DNA of 64,000 nt from Eucalyptus grandis (GCF_016545825.1 NC_052620.1:1426001-1490000), one strand, 5' to 3'. Shown: positions 1 to 13,830, counted from the stretch's first letter. Translations and numbers: made by a program. The notes: generated by a model from the sequence alone, not told the origin.

Positions 1-539
1 TGTAGGTTTTTTAGGACCTTGCATTGGTCTGCGGTCAACTAATGATCTTGCTCAATCCTAGTGCCAATGTTTTTCACAGGCGAAGCTATCAAAATCAGAA
101 TTTGAAATTTGCAAAGTTTACTTGATTGTCTTTCAGTCTTCTTTGGATCCTCATGCTATCGTCTCGCTAGTAATTTGCTCGTTATATGATACATGAACTT
201 CCCGCCGTTCGTCGGATTCCCTGAAATGCCTTGATGTAATCCTGGGCACGGCTGTATTCACATGACTACATATGAAATCAGGTTAAACCCAAATGTACAA
301 GTGTGGAATAAGGCTACGTACGAGTGCTGTGCAGACTCCATGCGAGGAAGGAGTATTTTGATCTAAAGGGATACCTTTATAAAATAGAATCCTTGGAAGG
401 CAAACAACATGCATATAAGGTAGAATTATAACCTACTAATTAAACGATGTTGTATTCTAATTTAATAATCGGTGCACAAAGGACTGAGCTGTTGAGCCAC
501 TATATCTAGGTAGAAGCGATTCCAAAGTGTTGGTCGACA

Positions 540-612
540 TGTGACGATCTAATTATGACAAGTGGCGATGTATCATGACAAATGGTTGCATGTCATGACA
601 AGTGACGACTCT
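540..612. repeat. Degenerate short tandem repeat
   Basis: Imperfect units built on ATGACAAGTGGCGATG recur about four times, for example at 575-590, 577-600 and 594-610, with drifting spacing. No coding role is visible. Confidence 0.4.
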
Positions 613-1512
613 TCTAAAATGTAGTGGTCAAAACATTTCGAAGAGCAAATAGGTGATGAGTTTTTGGAAGATGGCTCCACCAACGCTTCCTACAATAGGA
701 GAGGTTTTATCAATAAGTTAATCATTGGGGATAGACGACTCAAAATGCTATATGATGACCATTGCATTTCTTCTTTCCTCCAAGTTGGACAAAAACTGTC
801 ATTCTTATTATGCTTCGACCATAAATTTGAGGGTCCGCATCACGATATCGTTTGATGCATGCAAACTCGATACACATGAGCGGAAGACTCCGATAAGTCT
901 ACAATGAGTAAATAAGAGAACCTCGTGAATGAATGGGAATGACTTGGATGAGGGGGGTCAACATCAAACTCGAAATCTCTTGCTCTAAATTCCTAAGCCC
1001 CAAGCTAAAGGTATGAATTACATCATAACTTATTATCATCCTCATTACCAAGTACTCAAATCAATTATAAGCTTGTCGTACTATATGGACATTAATTCAG
1101 TAATAAAATTTTCAATTTTTACTAATTTAGTTCTAAACCTCTAAGCGGAATTCTAAAACAGTCATTCCCATCAATTTACACATCGACATGTTAGTGATTC
1201 CCGACAATAATTAGCCAAAATGATTATATTAGAATTTGTGAAAAAAAAATGTAAAACCAAATTGATAAAATTAAAAAGAACTTTGGTCAAATTGATATAT
1301 AATATAATAGGTTTATGATCGATTGGATAATTATTCCGGAAATTCATGGGAAGGTGTGGATGTTCACATTAGAACAAGCACAGTGAAGTGGGCTTTGGAT
1401 TTGGGTGCAATGAAGGGCCCAAAGTATGTAATGGGGATGAGCTGGATGTCCTTTGAACTCCTCACCACCGCACCAAACAGCAGCATCACCACATGTCCTG
1501 CTCTCGACACTT

Positions 1513-1601
1513 ACACGTGTCCCCTCTTAAATGCGGTCCCAACCTCCCCGGCACGGCCCTCCTTGGAAACGTCACTCGCGGTTTTTCAGAGCGTGCACGT
1601 C
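1513..1601. promoter_or_regulatory. Cluster of ACGT-core (G-box/ABRE-like) motifs
   Basis: A palindromic ACACGTGT lies at 1513-1520, with AACGTCAC near 1568 and GCACGTCAC near 1595. Such ACGT-core sites bind bZIP/bHLH factors in plant promoters. The surrounding 150 bases are more GC-rich than the flanks, but no coding region follows on either strand, so this may be a promoter remnant or chance. Low confidence. Confidence 0.25.
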
Positions 1602-1827
1602 ACCCACCTCATTCAACCCTCTCCACTCCCCATTAATTCTCTAGAAAATTATTTTCCAAAGGGACTTGAAATATCCTTAATTTTTCGAATAAAGATATGA
1701 AATGGATATTATTTCAAATAAATATCTAAAGTGATTATATTAATTTCGAAAAAAAAAGATCTAACCTCACTAGCCGATCATGGCATTTTTGTCCTTTTGC
1801 TTTTTCTTGTTTTCTTCCCTCATGAAA

Positions 1828-2036
1828 AAGACAAGCTAAAAAAAGAAAAAAAAGGACTAAAACTTTTAAAAAAGAAAAGAAAAGAAAAGAAAACACAAAA
1901 TTTTAAAATGGCACAAATGATCTAACGTATGTTGTCAGCTTTAAAAAAAAAAAAGAGAAGCAAAAACTTCAAAAAAGAAAAGAAAACACAAATTTTTAAA
2001 ACGACACAAATAGTTTAATGTACAATGTTAGCTTTA
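1828..2036. repeat. A-rich tandem duplication (about 100 bp x 2)
   Basis: Two adjacent segments share an A/G-rich stretch of AAAAGAAAAG type followed by ACACAAA...TTTTAAAA, then GGCACAAATGAT or GACACAAATAGT, and end in TCAGCTTTAAA or TTAGCTTTAAA. Divergence is visible, so the duplication is not recent. No gene content. Confidence 0.5.
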
Positions 2037-3390
2037 AACTATTGTTTAATATGATCATTGAATATTAGTTCAATGTGCAATGTCATTTATAAAATTTCCT
2101 TTTGTTTAATATGATATTTGAATTTTGATTCAATATTCTATATGATTCTCAAATTTTTAAATATTTTTATATGGTTTGAGGACTATTTTGAACAAGTCAT
2201 AAATTTAGAAACGACATTAAAATTGAGCCAAAGTTTGGAGGTCAGATTGCACAAATAAAAGTTCCAGGACGACCTTATAAAATAAAAAATTCAAGAGTCA
2301 TTTGTGCTAATGTTTGTTAGTATTGTTCTTTAATAAGAACGAATTCTCTTGATCACGCTCGGAATTTGGCGCGTGGAAACATCAAGAGGCCAATAAATTT
2401 TTAATTATTTCTCCTTTATTTTTTATTTATGGCTTGGGTTGGTCAGAATTATTGTAATAATATTTGTAGCATCCCGTTGAGGATTGTGTCGGGGGACCAT
2501 GTTTCCGCGTGACCCCGTATCATTGTTTCTATTTTCCCTAGAGAACAGCAGTCTCATTGGTTCTTGCCCACCGTCAAAGGGATATCTTTTTTTTTTTTTT
2601 TTTTTTCCTTCAGCAGGTGTATATTTTATCATTTTAATCTGGACAATTTCTTCGAGATTAACCAATAAGAATGGTTTAAATAATCCCACGTCACCAGGGT
2701 GTGCACAAGACTGCTACATCTACATTTATTTTTTCTTTATGAAAGATGAAGTTTCCTAAAACTTTTCTTTTGATATGGTTGAGTGTTTATATATATATAA
2801 TTATCCATGTCCCATGGATCTGAGAATAAATCTCAACAATTCTATAAGATTTATTCCTATTTCATCACTTATAAGAAAACTAATAAGGTTGATTTTTTCT
2901 TTGGATTCATTATCAAATAATGGAATTTAGGAGAAAAAAAGGGGAGGTGATGAAACTAATAATAAGGTTTTTCCTCCTCAAGTTCCATCAAAGTCAATTA
3001 TTTTTCTCATGTGTGTTCAAGGGTTTCTTTCTTTTTCTTTTTATAGATAATTGCTTGATCAAGATGAAATGATGAGATCGTCCCTTCCAGATGGAACCAT
3101 TGCACTCAAGCACATAAATCAAACCTAAAGAAAGGGCTTTGACTCCTTATAATAAGAACTAAAATGAAAATACTGAAAATCCCGAATCTTATCTAGGCCG
3201 AACCTTAAAATTTTAGATTGTTATACAAAAGTTGTGAATCTTCTTTGAAAAAGTGCAATCAAATTCTTTTTATAGAAACGTGGCTTCGCATGTTTTAGTG
3301 GATTCATGGTCCAAGAAATGGCAATGATAACTTGCCATAAATTTTTATTTTGAATTCTTTTTATGGTCAAATCATTATGGAAATTAAATA

Positions 3391-5397
3391 TGGTTGGTTT
3401 TTATTTAAGGTGGAGCAATAGCAAAAGGACAACTTGCATGAAACCTAGAAGCGAAGGAAAACCCCAAAAGAAAGCGATGGTTGCGCGAAAAGCCTTCTCC
3501 AGCTTTTGTCTACTTCAATGTTGGATGCACTCTCGCGACCGTCTGCTTTTTTGACTTTTTGCCCCATGTTTCACTGCGATCCTGCCTTTGGGGTCCAGCC
3601 TAGACATCTTCCCCTTTTGCTTGTCCCCCGATTACAGATGGCCAAACTTTATTACATTTTTTAATAAGTCAAAAGGAGAAAGGACATCGATCAATAAAAT
3701 TTACCCCCTCTAAGCGTGGTCGCCTGAGTTTTATACTCTTCACGAAACTTTTGACTGGAGAGATAACAATGTCGGTGCAATCTTTGTAGCATTCCAACAT
3801 GAATAGCGATCATTCCCATGGAGTTGGCAAGGTAGCATCATAATGAGCTTTAGAATCATGATCTCATGATCTATAATGATTAGACTTCAGCATTATTCTC
3901 TATACAACAATAACGGGATAAATGTAGAAAATGTTTCGGTATATTTGCAAGTGTTGACACAAATTCTTTTCATTGAAATAGTATATAGACCACCTCTTAA
4001 AATATCGATACCTTCCCTAAAATAGATAATTCTAGAGAAGTTGGCTTAAACGATAAGAACGCTTTCTCATTTTTTTCTATAGTCTTGAGTCCAACCCTTG
4101 TGGAGCACTTTGAGAGCCAGCATCTAGAATCCATTAGGGCCGATGTAGGTGAGTGTGTTTTTAAGATCCAAAGGCGGTGTACTAATCGGGGTTGAGAGCC
4201 CTATAATCATTCCAATTTGATATCGTAGAATGTCTCATCATAGTTAAAAACGCTACATCTTCATAAATTTTATCCACAAATTAGTAATTACCAATTCAAG
4301 AATTGGGATAAGCATGGTGGCGTTGGATACTGAAGAAGCGCGTTGAGTCATGCCATTGCCAGCAAATGGTTTGGCGAGGCAGATGGGACGGTCCAAAAGA
4401 CAAAGATTGCAATTTACCGCCAGATTTCGCGGATCTGCGGGTCTTTCTACTTCTATTGGCCTAAAGGTTTCCAGAGAAAACAAAAGAAAATGACAAGTCA
4501 AAGTTTATTACAACAGATAGATGCTGGATAACAACTGTCAATTGCTAGGCGGAAGGCCTGTAGCTCTGCTGACTATCTTCTGTCAGAGAATTTAGCGGTC
4601 TACTCACGCCCGATTTTAATGCTTTCCTCATAAATTTCATTTCCGAAGGGAGGAAATTCTGCAGCAAGATCTGCTTTTCTTTAAAAAAATGATTTTAGAG
4701 AGGAGAAATTTATAAGAATAAAATGTCTAAGAGATACCCTATTCATGATATAAGAGATATTTCTTTATACTCCGTACCAAATAAATAAAGAAAATAGGAA
4801 CAACTCGGCTAATGAATAAAAAGAAAAGAGAAGATACCTTATTTTTTGAATTTTGTTATAGTGATTTGGATATTCTTTTTATGGGCAAATACAGGAGAAG
4901 ATCAATAAATCAAATAAATCAAATCAAAGGTAAGAGAGCTGTTATGAATTGATTGCAAACATTATTTTCATTAATGGCATTGAATGATTCCAGACCATCG
5001 AAATATCCGGCAAAACTTAAGATGGAAATTATCAAAATTCAATCAAGGAAGATAAAACGTCAGCATTGCTGCATTGGGAAGCTAATTTGATTAATTTCCA
5101 TATGTTCAAGCTTACTGAATTTACGAAACGAAATCAACGAATTTGAAGTAAGTAGAAAATCGAGTCCAAGCTGACGATCACGGTCTCATCCCCCGTCCAT
5201 GTCTATCTGCTTGACAAAGGAAAGTGGTCGTATCTTCCTCTGTTTCCTTGTTTTTCATCCCTTTTGTTTTTATCCAGAAACACGTCACGCTCTGCTCCAC
5301 CTTGCTCTGCTTCAGCTCCTCACATGAGCCTCTGCTTATATACTGCTCCCTCCTTCGCTAGCTCAACATCATAAACCCAGCTGAAAAGAGAGAGAAA
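3391..5397 (+). repeat. Upstream flank of BGAL-A, duplicated before BGAL-B
   Basis: This flank matches 15997-17711 in the same order and orientation. Shared landmarks are the GGTTGCGCGAAAAGCCTTCT stretch near 3478 and 16076, the GACGGTCCAAAAGACAAA stretch near 4387 and 16757, and the CCAAGCTGACGATCACGGTC stretch near 5166 and 17610. It is part of the tandem unit that carried the beta-galactosidase gene. It presumably contains the promoter. No gene is seen inside it. Confidence 0.8.
5337..5342 (+). promoter_or_regulatory. Probable TATA box of BGAL-A
   Basis: TATATA lies 55 bases before the start codon at 5398, in a CT-rich context typical of a plant core promoter. Transcription would start near 5365-5375, giving a 5' leader of roughly 30 bases with no upstream ATG. 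An ACGT-core element, CACGTCAC, sits at 5281. Copy B keeps the ACGT element but is 53 bases shorter between it and the ATG and has no TATATA. Confidence 0.5.
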
Positions 5398-8300
5398 ATG
5401 GAGCTCTCTCTCTCTAGAACGATGCCCATTGTGGCTGTCGTCCTGCTTTCGTTGCTCGCGCCCTGTTTCGCGGCGAACGTGACGTACGACCACCGGTCGC
5501 TCATCATCGATGGGCAGAGGAAGCTCTTCATCTCCGCTTCGATTCATTATCCTCGCAGCGTTCCTGGGGTGAGTGATTCATCGACTTTGCTTGGTTTTGA
5601 GACTGCCCACTGGGAAAGAAAGAGAAATGACGGTGGGAAGAGCTACTTTTTTTCTGCAATGCTCCTTCTTTGATTGCTTGGCGGATGAAATGTTCTGGTT
5701 TTTCAATGACCCAGTCCACGAAAATGAAGCTAATGTAATACGCTTGGTTCATGAATTGCTCATGTATGTGGGTTCGTGTTTCTTGATTTTGTAATTTCTG
5801 GGTTCGGCAGTTTTACTGTATGTCGACATGCGGGTTGATGTTTTTTTATGGTTGAATCCATGGGCTGTCGTCCGTTGGCACCGTTGTGTCGGCGATGTGT
5901 TGTGAGTTTTAATTAAGAGTGTGCTCGTGTGGGTAATCTGGAATGTGTATAGATGTGGCCCGGACTGGTTAAGACGGCCAAAGAAGGGGGAGCCAATATG
6001 ATTGAATCGTATGTGTTTTGGAACGGTCATGAACCTTCTCAAGGCAATGTGAGTGCCACTTCTTCTCGTTTTTGTTAAGAAGCTGTGGCGAGTTTCCTGT
6101 CGTAGTGATTTTGGTAATTAATGCCTCCATTTGTTTTGGGAGACTGTAGTATTACTTCGAGGATAGATATGATCTTGTCAAGTTCGTGAAGATAGTCCAG
6201 AATGCGGGGATGTACATGTTTCTCCGAATCGGCCCCTTTGTTGCAGCTGAATGGAGCTATGGGTATGTTCTTCACTGATAATAGGATCATAAGAATGTCA
6301 TAGAAACAAGCTACTGAGTATGAGATTTCCTTACATTATGATCTTACTTCATAAAAGAATGTGATGATTGCTTTGGAGTGGTTATATATGCTACTCTTTG
6401 TTACAGAGGGGTGCCGATCTGGCTCCATTATGTCCCAGGGACAGTCTTCCGCACTGATAATGCACCCTTCAAGGTATGTTAATTGGAATATCAACAAGTC
6501 CAGTTTGGAGGAACTTGAAATAAATGTTCTATGCCAATAAGCTGAAATGTTGATTAAGAATGCACATTTCTGATGTGTGTAGTTCTTTTTTTCAGTATCA
6601 CATGAAGAAATTTTTGACGTACATAGTGAATCTGATGAAGAAGGAAAAGCTTTTTGCTTCACAAGGGGGTCCTATCATCTTAGCCCAGGCAGGTTACTTT
6701 CATACGAGTATAATGATAATGACAAAAGTTTCAAAGTTTTGATGGTTGGAGTCAAGTCTTTTTTGTTTTAAAACTTTTGCATTGCGCTTCTCTTTATCTT
6801 CATAAGTCTGATCAGTCTCTAACTAGTGGGTGAAACATGAATATCTCACTGCAGGTTGAAAATGAATATGGGTACAATGAAGCATATTACGGCAAGGGGG
6901 CGAAGCCATATATCATGTGGGCAGCTAAGATGGCAGTCTCTCAAAATATTGGCGTTCCTTGGGTTATGTGCAAGCAGCCCGATGCTCCTGAATTTATCGT
7001 AAGGGTTTCCATCATTATTTACCTCTTCCACAATGCGTCATGGGTAGATATTTGTGCACTGTAGCTTTAGTGTGCAGGAAAATGCTAACTATATATTTTG
7101 CTTTAGATGAGGATACTTCTGACATCTGCTCTCTGATTTTTTCTGATTTTGTGGGGTTGCATTATTGAGATTAATTTGTACTTGAAGTAGCCTTATTCCG
7201 TGTTTTTGGCATGGTGAAAGAAAGACCAATTTTATCGACATCCATCTTTAACTGGAGTTTCTTGTGCTCTGCAGATAGATACTTGCAATGACTTCTATTG
7301 TGATCAATATGCTCCCAATTCTCCAAAGAAGCCCAAAATTTGGACTGAAAATTGGCCTGGATGGTAATCTCTTTTTTCAGGATGCTTATGTTGATTCCTA
7401 TTCTTTCTGATAGCACTTTCTCTGTGTTATGGAGAATTTTGATGGTGTGACACTTAACTTCTATTTGAGTTCTTCCATTCTTTCTTACTTAACACACGCT
7501 TCACCATTTCCATTAGGTTTGGTTCTTTTTTGCTATAGCAGCCTTTCTTTGGTATGCCTGCCTTACTTGAATCATGATAGAACCTGCATCTGAAATTGAC
7601 TATGTGGAATGAAGAGAGTTTAACTTGCACAATGATTTTAGTAATTTTCAAGAGTATTTAGAATGTATTGTTTTCAGAAGCTGGTTGTCACTATGGACCT
7701 TCATGAAGAATTCTGTATTGTGCTACATTATTAGTTGAGTTAAATTCTGATTTGGTGGCAGATTCACTAGGGCATCTGTTGTGTTACAAGCACAAATTAC
7801 ATACACCTGGTGCATTAGGCCCAGTGCATGTGATCCCTAGTATCATACAGGTCCATCTGTTGTATTATAGATTTGAATTGTAATATTACCTTCTCCGGAG
7901 AGTACCTTCTCTCCGGTTTGATAATCTATAGAGTTTCTTACCCAATGAATTTTTGTGGGACCATCTTAAGAATTACTCGAGTAGTTATGCTTTTCCTGGG
8001 GGAGTCATTTCTGATGTTTTTGTTTAGGATAGGCAGGTGAACATGATTTAGTCAGGAAACTTTGAGTTATTTCATTTGTTTTTCTCAAAAGTGTATTTAA
8101 ATGTATTGTTGTTTGCAAGAGAGTGTCATGAAGACAAGCCTTATTTTGTGTTTAAATATTCCACTCCACTTGCATATCAGGTCCATGATGGCCTTATTCA
8201 CATAGAGTCCATTTGGTAATTGCTGTTGCTGTACAACATCTGCGCCATGCTGTAGTTGTGCTGCAGAGAATTGTAGCTTTGGAGAGCCGAGAACTTTTGG

Positions 8301-11300
8301 ACTTAAATTAGCATTTCAGGTTCCTTTTGAATCATGTGATCCTGATAAATTATGATGACCTCTCCTTTTTCAGGTTTAAGACTTTTGGGGCAAGAGATCC
8401 ACACCGGCCCTCAGAAGATGTGGCATTTTCAGTTGCGCGGTTCTTCCAGAAAGGCGGTTGTGTGCACAATTATTACATGGTAAACTTGCTTGTTTTAGAA
8501 TCATTCTCTTATCTATGCACTGGCCAATCGACCTGTCCATTACCTGTATATAATTTCCTATGTTAAAGGAACTGGAACATATGATGTCAGGGTTGCAATT
8601 CATAACTTTTCTGCAAAGACGTGTCTTCCCTAGTAGAACTATGTTTCTATTTCTTTTCTCTCTTGATGCTATTTTATAATAGTGGTTTTAGTTTTTCAGA
8701 AGAAAGAAAATAATCCCTCATTCTTCTACCGATTAATAAAGTGGGTGGATGTGCTAATAGTTGAATTTTCTATCATTTCCAGAACATTGTGGATATTTTT
8801 ATATCTTGAAGGAGATCACCCATCATCAATGAAATGATGGAAGTCAAACCTGTGGTTTGAATTGATTCACAGATAGATTTGGATGTGTATATTATCCTCT
8901 ATCTAGTGCTTGATTGGTAATTAACCTCATAAATGACTCATCCTTACATATTCTAATTACCCATGTTATGCTCTGTCTCTTTTAGTATCACGGAGGAACA
9001 AATTTCGGTCGAACTAATGGCGGGCCATTCATCACCACAAGTTATGACTATGAGGCACCAATTGATGAATATGGTAAGCATAATTTGTTAGCATGTACAC
9101 GCACATGTTTAAACTTGACAACCGTGAATGTTTCTAGAGGATGACTATATTTTGGCTGTTAATTTGACTGGCTTGCTTTCAGGTTTACCAAGGTTCCCAA
9201 AGTGGGGACATCTCAAGGAGCTTCACAAATCTATAATGTTGTGTGAGCATGCGCTGTTGAACAGTGAGCCAACTACTCTGTCATTAGGTCCCAAAGCCGA
9301 GGTGACTGATTCTTTCTTTCTTTCTTTTTTTCTTTTCACTTCTTAATGTTATGACTTCTGTTCTGATGCTAACTGGACTTATATCAAATATTAACCTCAA
9401 CATAGTGTCACCCTTTAATGTAATTACCTGTTTACTTCCTTTTCTGCAGACTATCATCTCCGAATTTTATTTTGCACTTGTCACGTGGAATCCTGGTTAA
9501 TAGCCTGGTGAAAGAAGCGAATTAATATAGGATCATACTAAATTATCATGAGGAATTAATATTCAAAACCATGTTCATTCATTTTAGTTGATAGGCAACC
9601 TTGGAATAATTTCCAGTTAAAAGCTTATTTCCTTTTTAAAGGATCTCTCGACAGTTTTAGTCATGTCTACTATAAATAGACCATCGAGAAAAATGGCAGA
9701 CTTAGTAGTTGCAATGATGCATATTCTGATTCTTACTGTTTATATTCCTCTGTCATATTATACGGCTTTCATGTCACAACTATTTATTTAAATCTATTCC
9801 TTTTTTCCCAATCCCAATTAACCTTATTGAATTGTCATTCCCTGACCAAAATTTGTGTAGGCCGATGTCTATGCTTCTTCAGAATTTTGTGTCGCCTTTC
9901 TGGCAAACACTGACGATAAAGAAGACAAGACAGTACAGTTCCGAAACATGTCTTATAATTTGCCTGCATGGTCAGTCAGCATTCTTCCTGACTGCAAAAA
10001 TGAAGTCTTTAACTCGGCAAAGGTAGCACTTTCAACTCTTTTGCCTTTCTCTAATAAGCATTTTTCCTTAAGAGTTTTTATGCATCACATACTTAGCCAA
10101 AAGGTTGGGTTTGGACCCACATTTTTTCTCTTCGGTGTGCATGCCTTCGATTCTGTTACAAGCCCTCTGTAGAATGGCCTCCATATTAACAGCATAACTT
10201 GAACAGGTTCGCTCCCCGAGCTCCGTGGTGGATATGGTACCAGAATCTTTGATACCATCTGCCTCATCATCGGATAAGGATCCAAAAGCTCTTGAATGGG
10301 AAATATTCACTGAGAAACCTGGACTATGGGGAAAAGAAGACTTCAGTCTGAATAGTTTTGTAGATCACATCAACACCACAAAGTATACGACAGACTACCT
10401 TTGGTATACAACAAGGTTGTTCTTGTTCCCATTCACTTGTAGAAAATCACTGACACATTTCTTAATTTATTTTTCCTGCCAAAGATATACACATGGTTAT
10501 GCATGTCCCAGATTGAAGTGGAACTATACATAAAAAGTGTTCGACCCTCACAGTCGAGGAGTCCATTGTTTCTGCATATATCTGTATCATATCGCTGTGT
10601 TTCTATTCCTCCTTTTCTCCCTTTCTAATTCTTCTGCACTTCTTCATGCATTTAATCGATAATTGGCCTCTTCTTGGATTCGTCACTTTCTTCACAGTTA
10701 AATTAGCTTACTAGTGAGTGCACACTTATTTATATTACAAACAAGCACTCTCAATTCAAAATTTCACCCTTACATATATGGATTATGGACTGATCCTGAT
10801 TGAGCAACTTCTGATGAATGCTCTTGTTTGGCATTTCCAGTATAAATGTCGCTGAAAATGAGGATTTCTTAAAGGGAGGAAGCCAACCTTACCTTTTGGT
10901 TGAATCAAAGGGTCATGGGCTCCATGCTTTTGTGAATCAGATGCTTCAAGGTTAGAGTTGTGTCTCCTCTGAGATTTCTTTCTATGGGGAACTTCTTCTA
11001 CTTATCATTCAACTTGCAGCCTAGCATTCTGCTTTCAATTATGCCTCCATTTCGCCTATGTGTTTTTCATGCCATGTGTGGTGCAAATTGATCTTCCTTC
11101 AAGAGTTAAATGGGTATGGATTTTTCACCATGTAATGTTTTCTTCCTTCCATGCCCTGCTTTTAATGGCATATTGTTTTTAAGGGTGAGCTCTTGTCATA
11201 ATAGATGTTGGAGAAAGTTTCTTTCATTCAGTCGTCAGGTCATAATGCATGGTTGCAGTTCAGACTTTGATGTTTGATTATTGCACTGTCAATTGTCAGG

Positions 11301-13426
11301 TAGTGGTTATGGAAATGGAACGAATGTACCTTTCAACTTCTCCGCTCCCATTTCTCTCAAGGCTGGAAAGAATGATATTGCTATTTTGAGCTTGACAGTT
11401 GGAATCCAAGTGAGTCCCATGTCCATGTTCCTGGTCCAAGGTTTATGGGTTTATGAAAAAGTAACTTCCTTTTTTGCCCCTAGTCATTAAATCTTTTGCT
11501 TAGCAAAAGAATGGCTAACTTTAATAAAGTAGTGGAGTGCACTTTAGAAGGGTGGCCAACTTTGACAGCTACCGGGCGCAGTTCTGTAGTGTAAAATTGT
11601 TCAGGACATGTAAGAGAGTCTGATGACGATGAAACTGTTCTTGATAACAATGGAAAAGTTAGCAGGAGCTATCTTATATACATTTGGCTTTTAAGGTCCT
11701 TCCTTAGTGCCTTTTCATTAATTGCGCATTATCCTTGTTTGATTTTTTGGTATGATTTCAGAATGCAGGGTCTCATTATGAATGGGTGCCAGCTGGATTG
11801 ACTACTGTGAAGATTAAGGGATTGAACAAGGGGATACTGGACATATCTGGATATAAGTGGACCTACAAGGTATTGTTAAACATCATGCCATATGATGCTT
11901 AAACATCAGTGTGGTTATAAATGCCATCTCTGCCTGCAGCATAGAGCAGCTATTCTGTTGGGAATCTAGTCAACTCTAACCTAGGAGAAGGGCTAAGACA
12001 GCCTACTAATAACTTGAATTATCAACAGAAGAAACTATTGAAAAAAAGAGATATTAATGTAAGCAATGTTCTTTTTGAAGTATTCAGTCTTTATAGTTAA
12101 ATACGTGTTCTTTGCTGCCTTGGCAGATTGGATTGGAGGGAGAACAGTTGGGGGGCGCCATATGGTCAGAAGAGTGTAAACTGGGTTTCAACAACAGAAC
12201 CACCAAAGAATCAGCCACTCACATGGTACAAGGTAAAAGGTGCTTGGACAATGCCCAATGCATTCGATGGTCTTGTTTTCATTGGCCCGAAGAGTGCGCT
12301 ATTAGTTAAATGTAACATCTGTCACAATTAAGTTGACATATTGCAGGCTATTGTGGACCCTCCAACGGGTAATGAACCTGTTGGGCTGGATATGATCCAT
12401 ATGGGTAAAGGACTAGCATGGTTAAACGGACAGCCAATAGGAATTTACTGGCCTAGGTTAGTCTCCTTTGAGGACCCGTGTGTCAAGGAGTGCGACTACA
12501 GAGGCACCTTCAAGCCCGACAAATGCGTCACTGGATGTGGAGAGCCTAGCCAGAGATGGTACAAAACTCATACTTTAAAAATTAGAACATGAAGTGACAC
12601 TGCAAATGCCCAGTCTTCTTCCAAAGATTATTTGGAATAACGTTCTCTATGACAATTTAAATGATGCCTGGTGGATCAACTTTCTCAAACTTGATAATAT
12701 AAGGAGAGAAATTTTTGTCTCTTGTCGTGTTAAATCTATTGTTTTTTCTGCTACATCGAACAGGTACCATGTCCCACGATCCTGGTTCAAGCCATCTGGA
12801 AACATTCTGGTTATCTTGGAGGAGGTAGGAGGTGATCCAACGAAAGTCGCCTTCTCAAAGCGTAAAATGTCAACTGTCTGCAGCTCTGTTGCAGAAGATT
12901 ACCCATCTATTGACTTAGAATCTTGGAAGCCAGACTTAAATGGCGATCGCAGTCAGGATAAAGCACCCAGAGCTCACTTGAAATGCCCCGATTCTACCCA
13001 CATATCTGCTGTTAATTTTGCAAGCTTTGGGAATCCGGTGGGATCTTGTGGATCCTACAGCTTGGGGGACTGCCATGATCCCTTGTCCAAATCTGTGGTT
13101 GAAAAGGTCAGTTCAGTGCTATTGGCTTCTTATGAGGATGAACATTTTCTAAACTCAAGACGCGCAGTCTTAATTGTTGCAGAAGGTCTTCGCCATGTTC
13201 TATTTATTTAACTTCGTATTCTGGCTTGTAGCTGCTATAGAAATTCATTTCTTAAGAGTGAAATTGATTCATTTTCATTGCATTGCAACCTCCCTGACAC
13301 GCTTCATCACTGCAGGCTTGCTTAAACAAAAATGAATGTGCTATAGAGCTAACTGAAGGGAACTTTAGTAAGAACCTGTGTCCTGGTTCGACGAGGAAAC
13401 TAGCCGTGGAAGCAGTGTGCAGATGA
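5398..13426 (+). CDS. BGAL10: Beta-galactosidase, GH35, BGAL10 type (copy A; one-base frameshift)
   Basis: Secreted enzyme removing terminal beta-galactose from cell-wall glycans. The BGAL10 type acts on xyloglucan in Arabidopsis; that role here is inference. Exons: 5398-5568, 5953-6048, 6150-6262, 6407-6473, 6596-6688, 6855-6998, 7275-7363, 8374-8479, 8986-9073, 9183-9301, 9861-10022, 10207-10415, 10841-10950, 11300-11409, 11762-11869, 12127-12232, 12347-12558, 12764-13106, 13316-13426. The intended product is 851 residues, usual for the family. It has a signal peptide (1 to about 26), a GH35 domain with proton donor E184 (VENEYG) and nucleophile E253 (WTENWPGW), beta-sandwich domains, and a C-terminal SUEL-type lectin domain (about 770-850). 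Exons sum to 2557 bases, one too many: G6 at 12150-12155 shifts the frame, and as written translation would stop near residue 638 and lose the lectin domain. Intron 5 has a GC donor. The start is the first ATG after the TATA box and opens the signal peptide. Confidence 0.93.
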
Positions 13427-13830
13427 TATTGAGCTTAGTAGAGAGAAGATCAGAAGCCGGAGGTTCCATTCCATGATTGTTTTTTCCCTCCCTTTTTGTG
13501 AAAGTAGCTATTCGGCTTCTAATTCATTAGCTTTAGGCTCTTTCTCCTTTTTCCAGCAAAAGCAGTGTGAGACATGTTACTTTGTGATATCAGTCGGCCT
13601 TACTATATCAGAAGGCATCAAACTGTGCTCTCTGAAATTTACCTATGGTGCATATCAATGAATAATTGCGAGATCTGAGACATAAACGCCTATTGATCTT
13701 ATCGAAATAGTGTCAAATCTTCGAATCAAGGTATCTTAAGTACCAATTGCGAGTGGGAGGCTTTCTTCTTCCCTTAAAATTATGAGACCCTAGCAAACAA
13801 AATCTTGGAGATACATCGTGGTGGAATTAT
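13427..13830 (+). other. 3' flank of BGAL-A, repeated after copies B and C
   Basis: Probable 3'-UTR and downstream DNA. It is closely similar to 34205-34610 and more distantly to 37120-37460; a GGAGGTTCCA stretch and a GAGACCC/TCCTAGCAAACAAAAT-like stretch recur in all three. This shows that the duplicated unit included downstream sequence. AATGAATAAT near 13658 may serve in polyadenylation. Confidence 0.6.

Larger units (their letters stand above)
1..3390. other. Intergenic AT-rich region, no supported gene
   Basis: Open frames here are short, have no recognisable domain and do not join through plausible splice sites into a known protein. The stretch holds poly-A/T tracts, a degenerate short tandem repeat around 540-612, an A-rich duplicated segment around 1828-2036, and a small ACGT-box cluster around 1513-1601. 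Nothing else is supported. Confidence 0.6.

Noticed and set aside
2484..2759. 91-codon frame near an apparent promoter
   Set aside because: Its composition is poly-Phe from a T run, with no domain and an overlapping opposite-strand frame.
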